From: Pleodorina starrii
Lineage: Eukaryota > Chlorophyta > Chlorophyceae > Chlamydomonadales > Volvocaceae
Assembly (NCBI GenBank): GCA_030267565.1
Contig: BRXU01000022.1
Location: 20,001 to 84,000, forward strand
Length of the DNA: 64,000 bases
Direction: 5' to 3'
The translations under genes were made by a program, and so were the position numbers. Numbering within the stretch: the stretch's first letter is position 1; every line of letters starts with the position of its first letter. Shown here piece by piece: positions 45,472-57,400 of the stretch. The notes under the pieces are model-generated. The model had not been told where the DNA came from. It saw only the letters and a list, made by a program, of their open reading frames with translations, and did no database searches.

Positions 45472-48208
45472 TTAGGCGGTGGGGGCCTTGTTGAGGACAA
45501 CGCCATCGAACTCCTGCTGGAACCTGAGGGGGGCCACCAGGGCGAGGTGCGGGGGGGGGAGACAGAGCGAGGGTTGGGGCTTGGGGGGTGTGCACAAATC
45601 GGATTGAAGGTTAGGGCGAGGGATCAGGGCATCGTGTGCAGTGCGCAGATCATTCAGGACAACGCGGTGCGGGAAAGGACGCGGGGTAGCCTATCGCTTG
45701 GAACGCCGTCAGGCCTGGGTTTTACCCAGGCCTGACGGCGCACAAGGTGCGCCGTCAGGCCTGGGTAAAACCCACACCAAAGACAACAGCGGCTCATCCA
45801 GCGGTGCTGGCATCTCTGGATCCGAAGGAACAGCTCGCCTGTTCAGCGCCCTTACTCGACACAGCAGCGCGGGGGCGGCGCAAGATGCGTCGGCGGACCG
45901 CCGGCAACAAATCCCACAACGAAAATTTCCCTCAGCCGGCAGGGAGTGTCCATACATCAGCGATAACCAGCGACATAAAATCCTACACAGCCGCATGTCT
46001 CGCACCACCACGCTTATATGTCCCAAGTTACGCTTCAATGCATCGGATGGAAAGGCCCACGTGTGGTGCGTTACCGCCTCAAGAGGACTGCCCTCTGGGC
46101 CCTTTGCTAACATTCGAAAACAATCCCACCGAACGGATCCCTTCGTACAGCAGCAGTGCCCCCAGTCACCAGGGGGAGTGAATTGCGCTATTACAAGGCC
46201 GCGACAAGTCGGCAACGGAGCCTTTGTTCAGCAGCCCCGTGCTCGATGTGAAACCGCCGCTCTACGCCCTACTGCGACGAATAGACGCGGCCTGCTCATA
46301 CCCCGGAAACCAAACCTGCTCCTCCCCCAAACCCCCTTCAACTGGGCCTTCGTGAGCGATCATTGTGCAAGTATGCGCGGTCGTTCCTTAATCGTTATCC
46401 GGTCCGGAGCGATCCAGCAGCATTTCGGGATTTTCTCTAGATGCAGCCGTGGTGAGCAATCCAATTTCGCCATACCCGTTACACCCCCCGGCCTCCGTCC
46501 CTCCGCCTCTCCACCTCGCTACCTGATCAGCCCCAACCCCGTCCAACCCCGTCGCAGCGCCTCTTCCCTCCTGCCGTACTCACCACTTGATGGCGTCCTC
46601 CTTGGTCACCTTGTGCTTGACGCCCACCCGAGCCTTGCACTTCCGGCGGCGGGCCACGCGGTACCCTCGCCTCTCCAGGCAGACGTAGAAGTCCATGCCT
46701 GGGGCACGGACACGGCAGGGCGAGCGAGAAAACCCACTCTTCAAATCCGTTTCATCGCGGAACAGCAGAACTTCATGCAGCGACGCCACGTCACCAAAGA
46801 AGCGGACACCGTGGGAAATTAGCTATTCCGAAGCCACGGGCGCCGTAACCGGTGAAATGCCTCTTAAACCACCCGCAATCGGAGCAAAACAATCTGCCGC
46901 ATGATATGAAGGAGTTACTGGGTGGCCCGATGTTAAAGAAGTTCGATTGAGACTTGTGGGTGAACTGAGCGAGTCCCGGCTGTCGTAGGATGCTGATAAA
47001 CAACGAAAAGACGCCGCGGCTCCGGTCGCGCAGCGGCGGCAGCTGCGCCGGTGCGCGCCCTCCATGCACAAAGCCCTCGAAGCCGGGAAAGCAACTGCCA
47101 GAGCGCTGCGCGCCTCGCCGCCCCGATTGAGAAGCTCCGAGCGCATCATTGTTGCTGGCATGACGACTGCCACAGCTCCCGAGCTGCTGCCGCCGAGCTG
47201 CTGGGGAGGAGCCCAGTGCAACGGCGGGCATCGCCGGTGCTGTACGCCGGAGTTGCTCTGTAAACACTGGGGCAGCTCTGCCGGAGACCGGATAGCAGCT
47301 CCCCCGCCGAGCTCGGTAATGGCGGTGCTGCTGCAGTTGCGCTACTGTCGCCGCCGGCAGCTGCTGCTGCTGCCATCGCCACATGCCGCTCCTCCAAAGG
47401 CCGCTCTCCGAGCGCGGAGCCGGGGCGGGAGTTCGCGGCTGACCGGTCCCAACCGTTAGCACGAACGAAGAAGTACAACCCGGGAAGCCCTCCACGCTCA
47501 CCGTAAATGCCGGTCGACGGGTCGTACTTCAGGCCCAGGTCGATGTGCTCCTGGATGCCGAAGCCTGGTCGCAGCAGAGGGCGTTTGGTGTTAGACCGCA
47601 GCCGACAGCCGCCGGACATGGCGAAACGAAACTTATGGGCCCCGCTCACCGAAGTTGCCGGTGTCAGAGAAGTTCTTGCGGATCAGCTCGAACTCCTTCA
47701 CGGCCAGGCCACGCTTCTGCAATACCAAGAGGCCCAGTGAGATAAATGCAACCAGCCGTCAATGCCCACACCGAAGGTGACAAGAGAAAGCATGTTCGAG
47801 CGTCTAGTATTTTAGCATATGATTTGCTCACCACAAGGTCGTAGGCCTTCTCGCCGCGGACGGTCACACAGCACGAAATCTTCTCGTTACGGCGGATAGC
47901 GAACGAGCGGACGGTGAAGCGGGCCTTGCCGTAAACAGGGACCTGGGAGGTCAGCTGCTCCAGCACCTGCTCGCAGCGAGTCTGGGTAAGCACCGGCTGG
48001 GCTACGGTCCGAATCCCCTTTCGGTCCGCACCTTGGCGGCCTTCTGCAGCCTATCGCCGGACTCGCCGACGGCAATGTTCAGGACCAGCTTGCTGATGCG
48101 GATTTCCCGCATATCCTTGGTGTTCTTGCGGTCCGCCTGTTCGCGGCAGCAGCCAATTGTCAGTGCGGCGCCGCCTTTCAGCTAATCCCAACAGTTTAAA
48201 CGCACCAT
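45472..48208 (-). CDS. RPL11: Cytosolic 60S ribosomal protein L11 (uL5)
   Basis: Exons: 48208-48206 (ATG only), 48136-48032, 47966-47832, 47716-47650, 47564-47502, 46698-46584 and 45523-45472. All junctions are GT-AG and in phase, giving 179 residues, normal for the family. Conserved blocks: [99 protein letters not shown] and [14 protein letters not shown]. It binds 5S rRNA at the central protuberance of the large subunit. The start codon is the last codon of the first exon (AAAATG|GTGCGT), common in ribosomal protein genes. The last intron (46583-45524) is long and carries a triple hairpin at 45705. Two cysteines (ISCCVTV) replace more usual residues but nothing essential appears lost. Confidence 0.95.
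45705..45774. repeat. Triple alternating inverted repeat in the last RPL11 intron
   Basis: gccgtcaggcctgggt at 45705-45720, its exact reverse complement at 45724-45739, and a third copy in the first orientation at 45751-45766. Two alternative hairpins are possible, sharing the middle arm. Confidence 0.85.
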
Positions 48209-50046
48209 TTTGAACGCCGCCCCCTGCCAGCTAAACAGAGAGGAAAGGGTTGAACATCGAGTGAACCGCGCACTTCTGGTGCCGACCTAGGGCCTTATTA
48301 GACACGTACGGCGCGTTTCCAAAGGAGAAGAAGGACGCACTAGTTAAGTTTGCGGAAAGCAGCATTGTCACTCAATGATATCAATACAATGTCTAGGTCG
48401 GGCGTCAAGCGCTTGACAATGTCGCCTTGAATGGTGTCAGAATGTCCCTGTCTCCCCAGGGCACACACAAGCGGGGTCGATTGTTGCAGTTATATGCCCA
48501 AAATGGATAGCCTCCAGCGCTTATAGCGATATGGTGTGGGGCGCGTGGCTTTTGGGGTGTGTACCCGTGCCATTGCCATTTGGAATGGACATGCGGTCCT
48601 GAACGGGGCATTCTGCTGGCGCTGAGTGAGCAAGGAACGTTGGGTCAGGTGAGGGTAAGGGGGATAGGCGTAATGGCGGAGGTGCGTTGTAGGCAAGCCC
48701 GGCCTCACCCACAAGGGTCGCACTTGCCTAAGTACCCTCCTGCAAGCGCCCTACACAGGGGTCCATGCATACGCTTGTAGGAGTTGCAATGAGGCAAGCC
48801 TTCAATAGTTATGCCTGAACGAAAGACTGCGGGGAAGAAAGCGCAGGTGTGCACGTGTTCGTGGGTCGGCATAGCGTGCTACCCGGGGCAGCCCGGGCAG
48901 CCGTGCAGCGGCATATGGGATCAGATTCGCTGTGTGCCTTGAACTTTGCGGACATAGGCGTCAGATTCGCAACGCGTAACCTGGCCCCCTGGACCATGTG
49001 CTGCGCGTCCCTAGCGCCCGGAAACGGTGTTGTGCTTACTACGTTCCCGTTGGGATCCACTTGGAACGGAAGCTACCGTGCAATACGACATGGCTTGCAA
49101 GGAGTTGGAAGCTTATACGCACGATGGGAGCATATGCTCGATGACTTCACAAACGGCGCTCGACAATTTGCAAAACCATTACATCACCAGCCCTCCGGCA
49201 AAGCGGCGGGCATTTGAAGGCTCAGGGTGCGCCATGTGGGTTGACGCAACATGGCTCCCTTAGGGCATGTGTACCGTCATTGCACACGGGATACCATAAT
49301 ACCTCCATATTGCCAACCCCCTTATGTCTTGCCCACGAAGACGGTCATTCCCGACTCATAGTGGCGAAGCGCCCGGATAGACCCATGGGCCACCGTCTGA
49401 CGAAGGCACCTGGGACACCGCCGGCTCTATCCGCTGCGGGCTCCGACTACCAGGGACAATAGAGTCTACATTGTTGCTGCCTAAACCTTGAGCTACTAGC
49501 CCATCCTTAAGCTTCCGTCAAGTCTGTATGCCGCATTTCACATCCAGTAGACATTGGTCCCTCCCGTACATACCCATCTAGGGGCTGAGGTGCCGGGCTA
49601 TACGCCACCTTGCACTTCACAATACTAGCGCAATCAGCCTCGGCCCGCAATCGCGGTGCGCTCATGAGGTCGAAGTACGACGGTCCATCACACAATGCCG
49701 GAGGCGCTGCACAATGCTAAACTAGCCATCGGAACCTGCTCCAGCCTTGTCCCTATCGGTATGTACGCACGCACGGGCCTCTTTTAAGTAATGTGCTACC
49801 ACCCCGCGTGTCCTCCAATTGCATTGAACTGCCCGGTAAAAAGTCTCTGGCCAAAATGCAGTTTGAGGTGATGGCACCTCGGAAGCCTTCACAGGCCCCC
49901 CCTCGACCCGGACCCATGCACATACAGAGCGCTACTACCTACGAGCATACCCCCCCTGCCAAACGCCAGCAGGGCACATCTCAAGAAGTTGGGTTCGGTT
50001 TTCCGGCGGCGGCCGGCGGTTCTATTTTCGTCCAGGTTCCAGCGTG
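48209..50046. other. Intergenic region between RPL11 and the BART-domain gene
   Basis: 48209-48400 is upstream of RPL11. At 49080-49230 a plus-strand frame reads QYDMACKELEAYTHDGS and ITSPPAKRRAFEGS, and at 49850-50035 another reads YEHTPPAKRQQGTSQE; the shared PPAKR tail suggests two relatives of one unknown repeat or gene piece. No complete gene could be built. Confidence 0.35.
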
Positions 50047-51172
50047 TCATGCCGCCTCCGCCTCCGCGCCCTCCTCCTCCTCCTCGTCCGGCCCGCCCGC
50101 CGCCACGACGGCGTGCTCGTACGCCAGCTGCATAAAGCTCTCGTAGTCGGTGCTGGCTACCAGGTAGTCAATAGCCGCCAGGTGCGAATGCGACTCGGCG
50201 TTTTGAGCGGCAGTGCACGCATCGCACACGGCCTGATCACCATATCCGCCAGGGGGCGCGGGTGCGGGGGCAAGACATAAACAGTCCAAATCCGGGGGTG
50301 TGACGCAACTAATCTACGTATCCGTTAGCATCACCCGTTAACATGAATACAACTAGAATCAAGGAAAGGCATCTGCATGCTTGGGCAGGGTATGACGTCT
50401 GGGCGCGCTTGACGCCGTAAGAGGTTTATGGGTGAGGTATGCACTGGCAATCATTTGAGCTCACCCTTATAACCCGTCGCTGCATGTCATGGCAAGCGAC
50501 GGGGCAGTGTGCACCCAGGAAACTTAAGGTGCTGAGAAGTCATGTCTGACAAGCCTCAGGAACGTGCACGCTGTCCAGGGAAACGTGTCGTACTGCACGC
50601 CTAGACCAGCACAAGTCATCTAGAGCTAAGTCATCTATCCCCGCAAAAGTGTTTCCCTTGCAGCTAGGTTCCTCGCAGAAGGCAAGAATAGGCCGTGAGG
50701 GTTGCCTGCGCGCAGCGGCGCTTGAAGTCAACGGTTTGCGCCTTCCAGCTGCCCCGTCGCTGAGCTATACCCATTGTCGTGGTTTTGTTACCATAGCCTC
50801 ACCCGCTTGGCCACGGTCCCTCACAGGCACATGCAGCACCAGCCGTGCAAGCGTAAGGAAACACCCGGAGCTTACCTTTGTGGTCAATCCCTCGCCCAGG
50901 ATGAACTCCTCCAATTGCCGCTCAACTAAGGACGCGTACGCCTTAAAGATGTCATAGTTTTGCAGGGGCTGCTCCTGCTCGAGCGGCACGAAAGCCAGCT
51001 TGTCTGCGTTCTCTCCCATGAAATCTCCGATTGCACACGTAAATTTCGGAGAGCAGAAAAAGTCCTGGAGACAAAATAGTCATCTTCAATTAAGATATAC
51101 AACAGGTCAGGATTATAGGTACCCAACAACACAAACCTCGAGCTTCTGCAGCATTTCCGTTTGCTCAGCCAT
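50047..51172 (-). CDS. BART-domain (ARL2-binding protein-like) small protein
   Basis: Exons 51172-51137, 51064-50876 and 50232-50047, GT-AG, in phase, 136 residues. The N-terminus is MAEQTEMLQKLE, then DFFCSPKFTCAIGDFMGENA, then NYDIFKAYASLVERQLEEFI, and in the last exon LAAIDYLVASTDYESFMQLA followed by an acidic tail (PDEEEEEGAEAEAA). This follows the BART fold of ARL2BP and CFAP36, in which IFxxYxxLVExxLExxL and the later TDFxxFKxM segment bind small ARL GTPases. Those relatives act in cilia and in ARL2/ARL3 trafficking, which would suit a flagellate alga; the specific partner is inferred. It is short compared with CFAP36 and closer to ARL2BP. It is divergent from IMP2. Confidence 0.75.
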
Positions 51173-51653
51173 CCTAGACGTTTATTCCGGCCCACGTCTG
51201 ATCACGTTTTGATAAAGATTGAAGGGAAGGCTGCTTAATTATCACAAAAAAGTAATGCATCTTTCGAGCTGCGCGCTCTGATTTTCAGTTACGGTAATTG
51301 TACGGGATGCAGTCGCAAGCTTACGCGGCTGAGCTAGGTACTCGGAGCCCGAAATCTCCTTAGTTGCAGTCAGAACTCATATGCTCACCAGCTGGACTGC
51401 AACTTATACTCCCCACCGTGACCACGTGGCCTGAAGCGATGATTTTGATGCACAGCACTTAACAGTAGTGCACATATAAATGATTGGGTCAGGTGATACC
51501 TTTACGGAAGCATGCTGATGAGGCAGGCGCCGTAGGTTGGCGTCAGGCAGCGAATCGTCGCTCGACGCCGCTGTCGGTGATTATCCCGTGAGGTCCAGGT
51601 GACTGTAATACATCAGGACCTCGCTCCTAAGCGCATCTGTGCACCGCGGATGA
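51173..51653. promoter_or_regulatory. Divergent promoter region between the BART-domain gene and IMP2
   Basis: 481 bp separate the two start codons. A TATA-like acatataaatga lies at 51472-51483, about 170 bp before the IMP2 ATG. Any other elements are not identifiable by eye. Confidence 0.45.
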
Positions 51654-53640
51654 ATGGGCGGTTTCCTCCGCCAGCTGGTATGGTGGTTGCCAGCCGGCAT
51701 CGCCCTCACCGACACGGTCGTCAGCGTTCTGCTGGTGGAGGGGCAGTCCATGTGGCCAACCCTAAACGAAGACCCCTACTTTGGCGACCTGGTGCTCGTC
51801 GAAAAAATATCCTACAAGTGGCTTCACAAGTACCAGCGGGGAGACGTTGCCGTCCTCTGGTGAGCTCCTTGCGCCCCCGACCCCTAGGGCTGACAAGCCC
51901 CTTGTGCCATACTCGTTCTTCATGCCCCGTGCACTAAGTGCGCAAATCATGCCAGTCGATGCCAGATCCCGCACATGCTCGCCAGGGTCGCATGTCCCGC
52001 AGGCGCGCATGGCAGCACCCATGCTTTCCCCAAAAGGCCGCGGCCTGCCGCCAGCATCCTCTAACGCCCTCCACGACCTCTTCAGATCATTCAGCACGCT
52101 CTTCTTCAGATCATTCAGCACGCTCTGAGCTGTGCCGCAAGCTGTACTGGTCCCATTTCGCAATCAAGAGCATGCCGTACACGTCGAGCTGTACGACAAG
52201 ATCACCCGTGCCGTACCGTGCTCAAACGCACCGCCCTGACGCAGGGCTCCTGACCAGCCACACCAGCAGCTTGTGAAGCGGATCATCGCGCTGGAGCAAG
52301 ATGTCGTGTGGGACAGCGAAAAGGGCAAGCCAACCAAGATACCACAGGCAGGCGGGGCGCGGGGGTCTTCAGTGGCGGCCGTGCCGGCGGCCGTTTCGGG
52401 ACGTCTGTTTTACGACCCACATTTGCAAAATACGTGCACATGCGGCGCATGTTGCAGCTTGCGTGTGCAAGCGCGCGGGTGGACCTACGCGGGGAAGTCC
52501 AGTGGGACGGTGACCAGGCAGTGCCGGGTTGGTCCGCTATGGTGCTCTAGGTGGCGTCGAGCCTTGCGTGACCATCCGACCCAAGTGCGCGTGGAGTTGC
52601 CGAGCGACCCACAATCCATAGCGGGATTGCTGGCGGACAAACAACGTGACAAAGCGAAGGAGAATGCGCCAGGGATTGCTTGTCGCGATACGGGCATTCA
52701 ACGTGGGAGGCGGGGCGCGCGCGAGGCTCGCAAGCCCAATAGCCCATCTCAGATAAGGTTGCTCCGGTACCGGGCTTCAGCGCACATCTTAACCCGCTTC
52801 GCTCCCGGCCTCTTAACTCGAACCGCTCCCGGCCTCTTTGGAACATTTGGCCCGGTGCAGGGTCGGTGCTGGCTGGAGGGCGATAACCCGGAGGCCAGCG
52901 GTGATTCCAGAAACATGTACGGACCGGTAAGATCCACACTGCGATTTCGGCCCAACGAACATGAACATGGTTGGGTTATCAGAATTTGGGTCGTACATTT
53001 TCCATGTATCGGGCATTTGCGTGCGTGAGAGCATCGTTTGCCTCAGCGGGGGACCGTCATTACCTCCTTTGCCCTCCCGCGCATATTCCGATCCCTGCGG
53101 GCTGTACCGCCTTGGGCTGTGCTGCATCTGCGTCATCCGGTGGCTAACAGATGGCGTTTTTGTAGTCGGTTGGGGCTTGTACTGCCAATCTCCTAGCTTG
53201 TGGGCGCCCCATTGCGCAACGTTTGCTATGGAAAGGGTATTTTGCTCCCCGCCACGCGGCGTGCCATCTGTGCCAAGGCCCCGCCGTCGAAGCAACGTCG
53301 GCCGCCCGCCTGCCAGCCCCGCCGTCGTTGTACCCCGCCGCTGCCTCCTCCCTTGAGGCGCTGCGCTCTCACTGCCGCGAATGATTTCGCCTACCTTCCA
53401 CTGGCTACAATCCTTCACGTGCGCCACCTTTCCTCCTCCCTCCCTCCCCTCCGTTTCTGTGCTCCCCTCCCCCTGCTCGTCCCACAGGTTCACCTGGGTT
53501 TGCTGGAGGGGCGGGTCACGCATGTGATCTGGCCGCCCTGGCGCATCGGCGCGGTGCGGCGCTGGTACCCCGCCGACCGGCTAATCGTGGAGGCAGACTC
53601 GGGCAGCGGCAGCGGAGTCAAGGACCCCGGGGGGTTTTGA
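51654..53640 (+). CDS. IMP2: Mitochondrial inner membrane protease subunit 2 (S26 signal peptidase)
   Basis: Exons 51654-51859, 52245-52347, 52861-52926 and 53488-53640; 175 residues, the usual size. Start MGGFLRQLVWWLP at 51654. An N-terminal membrane anchor precedes EGQSMWPTLN, whose Ser32 is the nucleophile; LVKRIIALEQD supplies the general-base Lys80; then CWLEGDNPEASGDSRNMYGP and LGLLEGRVTHVIWPPWRIG complete the family signature. The enzyme trims sorting signals of proteins delivered to the intermembrane space. The second intron appears to start with GC (CAG|GCAGGC): only this joins IPQ to GRCW as in other IMP2 proteins. A GT donor farther on (TCA|GTGGCG, 52372) would add eight residues, so it remains an alternative. 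Confidence 0.9.
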
Positions 53641-54409
53641 AGCTGGGTTCAGGGCACAGGCGGGAGCGGGCCGGGCGGACTAGGGGCCCGTGCGAGCTGC
53701 TGGCTGCTACTGCGTGAGCTACTGCGGGAGCTGCTGCTGCGGATGCTGCTGCGGCAACGGCGGCGTGGGCTGCTGCGTGGGCTGGAGTGGCGGGAGGCGC
53801 GGTGCGGGGTCCTGTTGTGCGGGGCCACCGCCGGGATGGCTTATGGCTTTTGACGTGTTGGGCTGGGAAAAGCTTATTTAGGAAGCTGGTCGGCCACGGA
53901 AAAGCGTGTTTTGGAAGCTGGTCGTGCAGCTAGAGCGCGATAAGCTAATGGCGGAATTCCCTCAGCGGAAGGAGGCGGACACGCGGTGGTAGAAGGGTAA
54001 GCGCGGCGTGTCTTTTGTGCTGAGGGGACGCGCAATGCAATGTGCGGTGCGATGCACTGCGGTGCGAGAGGGTGCATGCCCGGATCATACCCCGTGCAGA
54101 GGAGGCGTCCCGACGGGAGGCCGCTGTGGAAATGGAGGTCACGGACTGCAGGGCGCGATACGCACGGGGGAAGTGAAGTCGTGCCGTGGACAAATGGAGG
54201 TGCGCGGGGCCAGTGCAGAAGTCTGGCCATGTAAGGTGCTCGTCCTGCTCGTCCCATCGCGGATCCGCCATTTTGGTTTCGCCGTTCCCCAGCTCTATCA
54301 ATGCCAACATGTTGGGATTTGTGTAGGTGGACGGTTTATACTTCGTAAGCTGCAACATTTGGGCGGAGGCCTCCCGCTGCACGCCGCCGGTTCACCTGTT
54401 ATTTTCAGC
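53641..54409. other. Intergenic region between IMP2 and the ISE2-like gene
   Basis: 3' flank of IMP2 and 5' flank of the helicase. Contains a short direct repeat (gaagctggtcg at 53881 and again near 53915). No gene. Confidence 0.4.
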
Positions 54410-57400
54410 ATGCAATCAAGCCGCTTATGCTCGCCAAGCAGCTCGACATGTTCGACAAGCGGAAGGCAACATCATGATTTTCCGTTACTCGTATCCTCGC
54501 GACGAAGAAGCCTCGTTCGGACGCATGCACGAAAGTTCAAGGCTGGTGGCAAGTCGTTGGTATCGAAGTTCCCAGCAGAAACTATTGTTACGGAATATCC
54601 TAAGCAGCTCGATGATGTTAGCGTGGGCTTGTCAACGCTTGCGTCGTCGGATGCGGATGCGGAACCCGACGTGGAGGTGCTCCCGCCTTTGGGGACAGAC
54701 ACGGAGGATGCTACAGCCACTGTGGATGAAATCAATCCCTACACTTCCGCCGATGCACTGAGGTACGCCGGAGCCCTGCCTTCCACGTGGCACGCTGTCG
54801 TGCTTCCCATCCCGGGCAGTAGCGAGCCCTACCACACACCTGCAAACCCCTCGATCAGGGACCCTGCATCATGTGCAGAGGCAGAATCGGGGCACTACGG
54901 CAGTGGCCCAGGGGACGCGATCGCGGTCCACGCCGCCTGGATGGGGTTGGGCAAGAGGAGAGCGACTGCGGCGCGCGTCATTTATCACGTGTTCACGTCC
55001 AGGTGCTGCGCTCCGTTCGCTTCCGCCGCCTCCTTTCCGCCTCTCCGGCCTCATCTCCCCTCCCTCCCCCCTCCCCCCCACCGCCCTCCCGCTGCCAGCG
55101 CCCCCGCCGAGGGCCTGGCGGGCGGCGAGCCCGCCCTGGAGGCCCTCCTGTCCGAGGGCGGCTCCGACCTCTCGGCCGACCGCATCTGCGCCATCTTCCC
55201 CTTCCCGCTGGACACCTTCCAGCGCCGCGCCCTGGAGCTGTTCCTGGAGGGCCGCTCCGTGGTGGTGTGCGCACCCACGGGGGCGGGCAAGACGGCCATC
55301 GCGGAGGCGGCGGCGGCGGCCGCACTGGTGAGGGGGCAGAGGGTCATCTACACCACGCCGCTCAAGGTGGGTGGGTGGGTGTGTGGGTGGGTAAAAAGAA
55401 AAACCGCAGCGGAGAAGGAGACGGCGTCAGCGAACGGACCCAGAACCCAGCAATGGGTGGGTGGGTTGTTCGCGTGGGGCCACAGGTTGGGAGGGAGAGG
55501 GAGTACCTCGGGGAGGTGGAGAGCTGTGAGGTAAAGCTTCGACAGGTGCTCCTCCCGGGTCCCAGCCCGCGAGATAGGAGGAAATGGACAGATGGGATGC
55601 AGCCGATGCTCAAGGTTGTGTTTGTGGGAGGGGAGGGGTGGCGGGGGTGGGTGGCCCGCTGCTGGAAAGCCTTCCCCACGCTGGCCAAGGTGGGGTCGCG
55701 CCGCGCCTGCGGGCCAGGGGGCAGGGGCGAGGGGGACCCGCTGGAGGCCTTCCTGCTGCCGGGTGGGCGGCTGGCCGCAGCACCGCATTCCCACACCCCG
55801 AAGGCGGTCGGGCGGGGTGGGGCGGAGATGGGGTGGGGCGGGGTGGGGTGGGGCGCGGTGGCGCGGTGGAGGCAACTGGGCGAAAGCTGGGGCAGGCCCC
55901 TGGTGGGACCGCCGACAGGCCAGGCCAGGTCGCCGGTCCCGGGCCCCAGGCCCCCGTAGCAGCAGGTGGCGCTTGTCCTGCGTGACATGGTGGCTCGCAG
56001 CTGCGGCAACCTCGGATGCCTCATAACAGGCGGGCGCGGGCGCCCAGCCGCCACTGGAACCCGCCTCCGCGAACGCGCCACTCCGTCCGCCGAAGGCCCC
56101 ACCCACGGCCGTGAGGCCCCGTGCGCCCATCTCGCTGCGGGACCGACCGACCGACCGACCGACCGACGCTGTATGTAGGGTTTCGGCCCCGCATTGTAAA
56201 ACGCGCATCCTACGAGAACCCCCAGCCCCAGCCCAGTCTGCTCTGGTCTGTTCTGTTTTGGGTGCGCTTTATTTCCTTTTGCCCTGGTGGTGGTCGTCGT
56301 TTCTGCTGCAGTGCACGAAGGGCCATCCAGCCGGTCCCGTCCGCCGGCTCTACCGCCGGCTCTACCCTTCCGACGGCCTGGCACCGCCCCACTGTAACAA
56401 CGGCAACCCTCCCGTCCCCTACCCCCAACCAGCCCGGACCCCCGCCATTCTGGTATTGATTGGTATTACATTTCTATTGGACGTTTTTCCACTTCGTCTT
56501 CTGTCAGCCTGTCACCTTGCCGCTTTAGCCTGTCACACTCCCCCCCCCTCTCCCCTCCTCCGGCCCCTTGGATGACCCTCCCCCCTCCCCCCTCCCCCCC
56601 TCCCCCCTCCCCCCTTCCCCCCACCCCCCTCCCCCCTCCCCCCTCCCCCGCGAGTGAGCAGGCCCTCAGCAACCAGAAGCTGTTTGAGACGCGGCGGCGC
56701 TTCGGCCACGTGCGGTGCGGCCTGCAGACGGGCGACGCGTCTCTGAACCCCGATGCGGACATTGTGGTTATGACCACCGAGATCCTGCGCAACATCATGT
56801 ACCGCACAGCGGAGCTGGCGGAGGAGAACAACACGGGTGGGGATGGACGGGGGGGGAGGGGGAGTGGGTGGGGGGGTGGGTGCCTGGATGGGTGGGTGGG
56901 TGGATAGATGGGTGGGTGGATGGGTGGGTAGATGGGTGGATGCCTAATGGGATGGGTGGGTGGGTGGGTGGCTGAGTGGGTGGGTGTCTTCTGGCGGGTG
57001 GGTGGCTGGCTCCTGAAATGAAGATGAAGCCGCAGCGGTGGAACGGAGGCGACGTTGGCGAACGGACACCCGGGCGCTAACACCCCACACCCCGCTCCCT
57101 CCTGCCTGCCTCCCTCCTGCCTCCTGCATGCATACCCCTCCTCACCCCACCTCCACCCCAAACACCCCCCCCCCCACCCCAGGCAGCCAGTCGACCCGCG
57201 AGGCCCGGCTTGGTGACGTGGGCCTTATCGTCCTGGACGAGGTGCACTACCTGGGCGACCCCCACCGCGGCAGTGTGTGGGAGGAGGTCATCATCAACTG
57301 CCCCCGACACATCCAGCTGCTGTGTATGAGCGCCACGGTGGCCAACCCGCAGGACCTGGGGGACTGGATCGCAAAGGCAAGGCAGGGAGGGAGGGAGGGA

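Noticed and set aside
55348..56384. Minus-strand frames of 286 and 340 codons
   Set aside because: Pro/Arg-rich antisense of a GC-rich helicase intron, without motifs.
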